Shown here: positions 1-8,024 of the stretch, piece after piece
Numbering within the stretch: position 1 is the first letter of the stretch
How the letters are laid out: each line of letters begins with the position of its first letter
Source: an uncultured Acidobacteriota bacterium
Lineage (GTDB): Bacteria; Acidobacteriota; Blastocatellia; RBC074
Direction of reading: 5' to 3'
Assembly (NCBI GenBank): GCA_937967285.1
Contig: CALBSU010000826.1
Span: 1-10,625 of the forward strand
DNA: 10,625 nucleotides
Notes under the pieces: model-generated
The model's database searches: none
What the model was told of the DNA's origin: nothing
What the model saw: the letters and a program-made list of their open reading frames with translations, nothing else
Made by a program: the position numbers and the translations under genes

Positions 1-552
1 GTCGGAGGCTCGAACGCCGATGACATCGGCAATCAGTGCGGCGGATGGACGATCGACTGGCAGGGCAAGAGCGGCGAGGTGACCACCGGAGGCACGACCA
101 TTCTCAAGGCCATCCAGGGCGCCGTCTCGAAGACGACGAAAGTCACCTTCTCGAAGGACGGGACAGGGGCTGACGGAGCCGACGTCGGCATCGTCGTCAT
201 CGGTGAAACCCCTTATGCGGAGATGTTCGGCGACAGAACCGATCTTTCGCTGAGCGTCGAGGACATCGCCGCCGTCAACAATATGAAGAAAGCGGGGATT
301 CCGGTCGTCGTCATCCTGATCTCGGGACGTCCGATGATCATCGAACCGGTGCTGCTCAAGTCGGACGCTTTCATCGCCGCATGGCTTCCGGGCACCGAAG
401 GACAGGGAGTGGCGGACGTGCTCTTCGGCGATTACAAGCCGACCGGCAAACTGCCGCACAGCTGGCCGCAGTCGGTCGCGCAGTTGCCGATCAATGTCGG
501 AGACGCGAACTACTCGCCGCTCTTCAAATTCGGATTCGGGTTGAGTTACTGA
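1..552 (+). CDS. Glycoside hydrolase family 3 beta-glucosidase, C-terminal part (5' end outside window)
   Basis: The frame is open from the first base, giving the last 183 residues of a GH3 enzyme that would release glucose from beta-glucosides or beta-glucans. The visible part is the C-terminal alpha/beta sandwich domain. It has GGWTIDWQG at residues 14-22, typical of ExoP/periplasmic beta-glucosidases, a core strand followed by GETPYAE at about 68-74, SGRPM at 108-112, a [16 protein letters not shown] block at about 128-143 and the [10 protein letters not shown] segment at 147-156. The protein ends at GFGLSY, so it lacks the fibronectin III-like tail seen in many longer GH3 enzymes. The catalytic aspartate belongs to the missing N-terminal barrel, so activity and signal peptide cannot be judged. 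Its stop codon is 7 bases from that of the converging response regulator, leaving no room for a terminator between them. The family call is firm; the exact substrate is not. Confidence 0.93.
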   Translation, partial: VGGSNADDIGNQCGGWTIDWQGKSGEVTTGGTTILKAIQGAVSKTTKVTFSKDGTGADGADVGIVVIGETPYAEMFGDRTDLSLSVEDIAAVNNMKKAGIPVVVILISGRPMIIEPVLLKSDAFIAAWLPGTEGQGVADVLFGDYKPTGKLPHSWPQSVAQLPINVGDANYSPLFKFGFGLSY

Positions 553-559
553 GGACGAA

Positions 560-1243
560 TCACACCACGAACTTATATCCGACTCTGTGAACCGTGATGA
601 TGTGCTTCGGGTCTCCGGGGATGTCCTCGATCTTGTGGCGCAGCTTGGCGATGTGCATGTCGACGGTGCGGGTCAGTGGAAAGCTGCCGTATCCCCAGAC
701 GGCGTCGAGCAGCTGATCGCGGGTCACGACTTCGCCGCGATGCTCGATGAAATATTTCAGGATGTTGAACTCGCGCGGCGACATCTCGACCGGGTCGCCG
801 CCGCGAGTCACCTCGAACCTTCTGAAGTTGACCTCGAAATCGCCGAACTGGAAATCCTCCGCGGTCTCGACCTTTCTGCTGGTCCGGCGCATGATGGCTT
901 CGACGCGCGCCATGAGCTCCATGAAGCTGAATGGCTTGGTGACGTAGTCATCGGCGCCGATCTTGAGTCCGAGAACCTTGTCGATCTCCTGGCCTCGGGC
1001 GGTGAGCATGATGATCGGCGTGGCTTTTCCCGCGCTGCGCAGGTTCTTGCAGACGTCGAGCCCGCTCATCCGCGGCAGCATGACGTCCAGAATGATCAGA
1101 TCGAGGTCCTTTTCGCTGGCGACCTTCAATCCATCGGCGCCGTCGCGAGCCACCTGGACGGTGTAGCCCTCGTATTCGAAGCCGTCTCGCAGAGCGACTG
1201 CCATCGCCTGATCATCTTCCACTATCAATACTTTTCCCGTCAT
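560..1243 (-). CDS. OmpR/PhoB-family winged-helix response regulator
   Basis: A 227-residue, full-length two-component response regulator, expected to be phosphorylated by the kinase encoded just upstream and then to bind direct-repeat DNA. The receiver domain spans about residues 4-118: the acidic pocket is E9-D10-D11, the phospho-acceptor is D53 in LDVMLP, the switch residue is T81 and the conserved lysine is K103 in TKPF. The Trans_reg_C winged helix spans about 130-226, with [19 protein letters not shown] and [15 protein letters not shown], ending at [10 protein letters not shown]. The frame stays open upstream to 1381 inside the kinase gene, but the family normally begins at the KVLIVEDD strand. 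ATG at 1243 fits this and has AGGA 9 bases before it. A GTG at 1261 is possible but has no Shine-Dalgarno match. The kinase stop is 41 bases upstream, so the two genes form a kinase-first operon. The target regulon is not visible, although a PhoP-box-like repeat lies upstream of the operon. Confidence 0.95.
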   Translation of the reverse strand: MTGKVLIVEDDQAMAVALRDGFEYEGYTVQVARDGADGLKVASEKDLDLIILDVMLPRMSGLDVCKNLRSAGKATPIIMLTARGQEIDKVLGLKIGADDYVTKPFSFMELMARVEAIMRRTSRKVETAEDFQFGDFEVNFRRFEVTRGGDPVEMSPREFNILKYFIEHRGEVVTRDQLLDAVWGYGSFPLTRTVDMHIAKLRHKIEDIPGDPKHIITVHRVGYKFVV

Positions 1244-1284
1244 AGGTTCAAGTCCTGTCACGTCTGAAAAAGAGAGCGTCTGGT

Positions 1285-3027
<1,743 letters not shown>

Positions 3028-3080
3028 AGCCCGCCCGCAATTATTGCTTCCGCACAGGGAACGATCTAAGCACGGTCCTG

Positions 3081-3098
3081 AGCCTCGATCAAGAGGCT
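3081..3098. repeat. Short inverted repeat next to the PhoP-like box
   Basis: AGCCTC (3081-3086), a 6-base spacer and GAGGCT (3093-3098) form a perfect 6-bp inverted repeat. Its last base is the first base of the TGTTTA repeat. It lies between that box and the kinase start codon, where the kinase-operon promoter or leader should be. It could be an operator half-site pair or an RNA hairpin in the kinase leader; a 6-bp match can also occur by chance. Confidence 0.35.
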
Positions 3099-3154
3099 GT
3101 TTACAGTTTGTTTACATGTTTTACCCCAATTTACGGGACTTTGAAGACATTTAC
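3098..3154 (+). promoter_or_regulatory. PhoP-box-like direct repeat extended into a ~10-bp phased TTTAC array
   Basis: TGTTTA at 3098-3103 and 3109-3114 are separated by exactly 5 bases, giving the TGTTTA-N5-TGTTTA arrangement known for enterobacterial PhoP, an OmpR-family regulator. TTTAC then recurs beginning at 3100, 3111, 3120, 3130 and 3150, with an imperfect TTTGA at 3140, so the units fall on one face of the helix. The 3' end also contains TGAAG-N7-CTTCA (3142-3158). The array lies between the divergent kinase operon and the degenerate activator gene, so the neighbouring response regulator is the obvious candidate binder. I found no convincing -10 element at a fixed distance in either direction, so which promoter it controls is unresolved. 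Confidence 0.5.
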
Positions 3155-3229
3155 TTCACATTAGTGGAAACTCGCTCTGTCAGTGTGAAAAGTGGCATTC
3201 GTGAAGAAATCAGAGAGGGAGGGAACTGA

Positions 3230-4228
<999 letters not shown>

Positions 4229-4255
4229 GCAGTCGCGCGGTCTCGATTTCCGTCA

Positions 4256-4341
4256 CCGTCCCGCCGCTGTTGCGAACACAACAGGAGATCAGGTCACTGG
4301 CTAGCCGGTCGAGGCAAACCAGCGCGACCGCGGCGGGACGG
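4256..4341. repeat. Large interrupted inverted repeat between convergent genes
   Basis: CCGTCCCGCCGC (4256-4267) and GCGGCGGGACGG (4330-4341) are perfect 12-bp complements. After one mismatch (4268/4329), six more bases pair (4269-4274 with 4323-4328, one G-U), giving arms of about 19. The interior holds a near-palindrome, ACTGGCTAGCCGGT (4296-4309), that could form a second small stem. It fills most of the 124-base gap between the degenerate activator gene and the inositol-3-phosphate synthase gene, which converge here. It may act as a bidirectional transcription stop or protect 3' ends, but neither side has a T-run, so it is not a standard intrinsic terminator. A remnant of a small repeat element is another option. 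Confidence 0.6.
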
Positions 4342-4352
4342 AGGCGGAGCCT

Positions 4353-5669
<1,317 letters not shown>

Positions 5670-5677
5670 ATTTATGA

Positions 5678-5685
5678 CTCCTTTT
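5678..5685 (-). promoter_or_regulatory. Ribosome binding site of the inositol-3-phosphate synthase gene
   Basis: On the minus strand this reads AAAAGGAG, ending 8 bases before ATG 5669. It decides the start against the in-frame upstream ATG at 5705. Confidence 0.85.
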
Positions 5686-5787
5686 CTGAAAACACAGCCG
5701 GTCACACCATGCGCCGACTGATGCCAGACTAACGCCGCGGCCCCGCTCCGTCTTGCGCGATCTTGCCCATTCTTGTCGTTTTATTGC

Positions 5788-5810
5788 TCAGCGGCATCAA
5801 AGCCGCCTGA
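5788..5810. repeat. Short bulged inverted repeat upstream of the ferredoxin promoter
   Basis: TCAGCGGC (5788-5795) and GCCGCCTGA (5802-5810) pair over 8 bp with one bulged base and a 6-base loop. The element ends 5 bases before the proposed -35 box of the ferredoxin promoter, so a regulator site is possible. It has no T-run and is unlikely to be a terminator. No regulator family can be assigned. Confidence 0.35.
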
Positions 5811-5814
5811 TCGC

Positions 5815-5842
5815 TTGCAATAAGGCGTTTAACTTGTACAAT
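5815..5842 (+). promoter_or_regulatory. Sigma-70-type promoter of the ferredoxin gene
   Basis: TTGCAA (5815-5820), a 16-base spacer and TACAAT (5837-5842) match 4 of 6 and 5 of 6 consensus positions. Transcription should start near 5849, giving a leader of about 70 bases that ends in AGGAAGGAG, 9 bases before the ferredoxin ATG. This is a pattern match only. Confidence 0.6.
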
Positions 5843-5920
5843 AGCCATCTATTTGGTACCTGACTTATCATCAGAATAATTCAATTTCACCCGAGCTTTT
5901 CGAGGAAGGAGAACGAGAGA

Positions 5921-6184
5921 ATGGCTGTTTATGTGATAACTGAGCCGTGCATCGGCACCAAGGATACGGCGTGCGTCGACGTTTGTCCGGTCGACTGCAT
6001 TCACCCCAGGAAGGACGAGGACGAATACGAGGCCTCGGAGATGCTCTATATCAATCCCGATGAGTGCATCGACTGCGGAGCCTGCCAGCCGGCCTGCCCG
6101 GTCGAGGCGATCTTCCGCGATGAGGACGTCCCCGAGAAATGGCAGCATTTCATTCAGATCAATGCCGATCATTTTCAGTCCTGA
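5921..6184 (+). CDS. fdxA: 7Fe ferredoxin ([3Fe-4S][4Fe-4S])
   Basis: An 87-residue soluble electron carrier. Cysteines are at 10, 18, 22, 26 and 49, 52, 55, 59. Aligned by eye with Azotobacter FdI and the Thermus 7Fe ferredoxin, C10, C18 and C59 would hold a [3Fe-4S] cluster and C22, C49, C52 and C55 a [4Fe-4S] cluster; C26 is the extra conserved cysteine. The position that carries a cysteine in 8Fe ferredoxins is T13 (CIGT), which argues for the 7Fe form. The tail [10 protein letters not shown] is the usual C-terminal signature of this Thermus-like group. The acidic insert [10 protein letters not shown] (31-40) separates the two halves. The ATG has AGGAAGGAG 9 bases upstream. It appears to be a single-gene unit with its own promoter and a hairpin directly after the stop. 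Its redox partners are not encoded nearby. Confidence 0.95.
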   Translation: MAVYVITEPCIGTKDTACVDVCPVDCIHPRKDEDEYEASEMLYINPDECIDCGACQPACPVEAIFRDEDVPEKWQHFIQINADHFQS

Positions 6185-6185
6185 T

Positions 6186-6223
6186 AAAAAAGAACGGGAT
6201 TGACCATCCGGTCAATCCCGTTC
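6186..6223 (-). terminator. Intrinsic terminator between convergent ferredoxin and LolA-like genes
   Basis: GAACGGGATTGACC (6192-6205), loop ATCC and GGTCAATCCCGTTC (6210-6223) form a perfect 14-bp stem with a 4-base loop. The six A residues at 6186-6191 become a U-run after the stem on the minus strand, so it is a textbook Rho-independent terminator for the 7812-6250 gene. It begins 2 bases after the ferredoxin stop and probably also stops that transcript, though the plus-strand side has no clear U-run. Confidence 0.9.
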
Positions 6224-6249
6224 AGTTATGATCCCTCACATTCCGCGGA

Positions 6250-7812
6250 TCAGTGCGTAGTTCCATCCTCGCCGGGCACCGGCGATTTCAGCTTCTCCTT
6301 TTCAGCATCCACATTGAAGCGTTTGTAGTCGCCATAACTGATGGTCTGGTTGACGCTGATGCCCTTGACCAGCAGGACTCTCACGTTGAGGTTGATGTCG
6401 GCCCGTGTCGGCAGCCAGATCTCGTCGTTGATGCGGGCCTGTTCGAGGACGAATGTCGCGCCCTGCTTGAGCGATGCGAGCAGGCCGCCGGCCACCTTGT
6501 ACGAGTCGATCAGCCGGGCTTCGACTCTGGCGACCTGTTTGTCGGCGGCGTCGACCCAGATCGCCCCGGCAGTCTTGCCGAAGAACTTCTCGTAATCTTT
6601 CTGCGGCTTGTAGCCGGGCAGCGGCTCGAAGTCGAAGACGATGACCTCCCGACCCCTGAACCTTTCGCGCCGCGGATTGACCAGGTTCGATGCGCGCAGC
6701 ACGTCGGCGATCGAGATGCGCTGGCCGCGCTCGGGATCCGGGTTGCCGGTCGTCTGCTGAGCCACTTCGCGTTCACGGGCGGCCTTCCGCTCCTTCTCAG
6801 CCTCTTTCTTCTCGATCTCGCGGATCCGCTTCTCGATCTTTCTGGTTTCATCGGCTTCGTCTGAAGCGGAGAGCGGCTTGCCGTTCTTCGAGGTGAGCCT
6901 CCGGATCCGGTTTCCCTTGTAGAAGGTCAGTTCAAATTCTTCCGATTCCTTCTCGGTCACTACGCCCTTCGAATCGATCTTGCGCCGGGTGATCGTCTCG
7001 CTGAAGGTGTACTGTTCGAGCACGCGATCCACCTCGTCCTCATTGGCCTTGACCTGCTGCAGCAGATCAGCGATATCCGGCAGAGGTTCTGTCGAAAGCC
7101 TGGGGAACTCGAATGTATCCCTGGCGATCGTCGGATTATGGATGACCTCGTCGATCCTGATCTGAAGTTTCTGTCCTTCAGTCTCGAGCGTAATCGAGTG
7201 CGGCTCCATGATTCCGTTGACCGGCTTGTAGTCTGCGTAATCGAGGATCTTGACGGCCTGTCCGGCGGGGATCTCCTCGCGCAGAGGAAGTCCGGAGGCG
7301 GCGTCGAAGTAGACGAGAGACCTGACGTTTCTCGATGTCGTGAAGGCGAGGACGTTGACCGCCTTGCCGTTGATCTCGGTCCTGCGGTCGAAGACGACCT
7401 TCGTCTTCTCGCGCGAGGCGTTGAGCCAGCGATGATTCCGCCACGCGGCTTCGGCCTGGAAGTCGCGGCTCAGATCTCCTGTCATGGTTCTCAGTCCGTC
7501 GCGCGAATCGCGCTGCCATCCGGATTTTCCGTTGAAGCCGAATCCGAACTCGAGCCCGCGGATGTCGAACTCCAGATTGTAGAGATCCGGCTTCATCGCA
7601 GAGGCATTCCAGGCGCCGCCCTCGCCGCTCTCGAGGTCGGTGATCTTGCCCCGTGCCTGCCACGAATTGATCTTCTTGATCGCCTTCTCGCCGCCGAGCG
7701 CCTTGATCGATTGTTTGAGGATCCTGCCCGGCGACTGGGCCTGGGCGGTCGTCGCGACCACCAGGACCGTCAAGACGACGGTCAGGAACGGGATATTGCG
7801 GTATCGAATCAT
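6250..7812 (-). CDS. Exported two-domain protein with LolA-like (outer-membrane lipoprotein-sorting-like) folds
   Basis: A 520-residue exported protein of unknown function. A signal peptide covers residues 1-25 (hydrophobic core about 8-22, AQA cleavage site before Q26). The mature N-terminal half (about 27-240) begins ILKQSIKALGGEKAIKKI and shows alternating beta strands typical of LolA/LolB-like half-barrels. A second beta-rich half (about 258-505) includes EQYTFSETITRR, RGREVIVFDFEPLPGY and a terminal strand NQTISYGDYKRFN. The halves are joined through a highly charged segment (about 318-352) rich in E, K and R that should form a helix or coiled coil. There is no lipobox cysteine, so it is probably periplasmic. 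Such proteins are common in acidobacterial-type genomes but uncharacterised; lipid or lipoprotein carriage is only an analogy. ATG 7812 is preceded by AAGGAG at 7 bases; the frame runs 8 codons further to 7836 but that start would spoil the signal peptide. It is divergent from the cytochrome/DUF1549 gene. Confidence 0.8.
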   Translation of the reverse strand: MIRYRNIPFLTVVLTVLVVATTAQAQSPGRILKQSIKALGGEKAIKKINSWQARGKITDLESGEGGAWNASAMKPDLYNLEFDIRGLEFGFGFNGKSGWQRDSRDGLRTMTGDLSRDFQAEAAWRNHRWLNASREKTKVVFDRRTEINGKAVNVLAFTTSRNVRSLVYFDAASGLPLREEIPAGQAVKILDYADYKPVNGIMEPHSITLETEGQKLQIRIDEVIHNPTIARDTFEFPRLSTEPLPDIADLLQQVKANEDEVDRVLEQYTFSETITRRKIDSKGVVTEKESEEFELTFYKGNRIRRLTSKNGKPLSASDEADETRKIEKRIREIEKKEAEKERKAAREREVAQQTTGNPDPERGQRISIADVLRASNLVNPRRERFRGREVIVFDFEPLPGYKPQKDYEKFFGKTAGAIWVDAADKQVARVEARLIDSYKVAGGLLASLKQGATFVLEQARINDEIWLPTRADINLNVRVLLVKGISVNQTISYGDYKRFNVDAEKEKLKSPVPGEDGTTH

Positions 7813-7819
7813 CTGTCTA

Positions 7820-7825
7820 CTCCTT
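7820..7825 (-). promoter_or_regulatory. Ribosome binding site of the LolA-like protein gene
   Basis: The minus strand reads AAGGAG, ending 7 bases before ATG 7812. It selects this start over the in-frame ATG at 7836. Confidence 0.8.
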
Positions 7826-7903
7826 CTTCCTGTCACAAATGCAAAAGGGCATTACAACATTAGAACGCAAAAGTGTCGATATTCTCTCAACTTATTGGCA
7901 ATC

Positions 7904-7987
7904 CGGATAACTTTTCGATTGTCGGGAGGGGATAATCGCCAGCTTGACCAACAGGACACGTAAAGTTATAAACGAAGAGGTTATCCG
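7904..7987. repeat. Three GGATAA motifs around the promoter in the divergent region
   Basis: CGGATAAC (7904-7911) is an exact inverted copy of GTTATCCG (7980-7987). A third copy, GGATAA, lies at 7930-7935. They flank the proposed -35/-10 pair of the plus-strand gene, with two upstream and one near the expected transcription start. They could be operator sites for a regulator shared by the two divergent exported-protein genes. With motifs this short, chance is a real alternative. Confidence 0.35.
7944..7972 (+). promoter_or_regulatory. Strong sigma-70-type promoter of the cytochrome c/DUF1549 gene
   Basis: TTGACC (7944-7949), 17 bases and TATAAA (7967-7972) each match 5 of 6 consensus positions at the optimal spacing. 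The start point should be near 7979, giving a leader of about 45 bases. The GGAG at 8012-8015 provides a moderate ribosome binding site 9 bases before ATG 8025. Confidence 0.7.
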
Positions 7988-8024
7988 CCTGTATCATAAT
8001 TAATACATAATCGGAGAGCAGAAG

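Noticed and set aside
3155..3189. TTCACA and TGTGAA (3155-3160, 3184-3189) as a CRP-type site
   Set aside because: The half-sites are 23 bases apart, not the 6-base spacing of CRP-type palindromes.
3193..3207. TGGCAT upstream of 3230 as a possible sigma-54 promoter
   Set aside because: TGGCAT resembles the -24 element, but the -12 position reads AAGA instead of TTGC, so the required GC is absent.
7859..7890. Minus-strand TCTAAT (complement of 7859-7864) and TTGAGA (complement of 7885-7890) as promoter of the LolA-like gene
   Set aside because: The -10 match is good but the spacing to the -35 candidate is 20 bases, too long to support a confident call.
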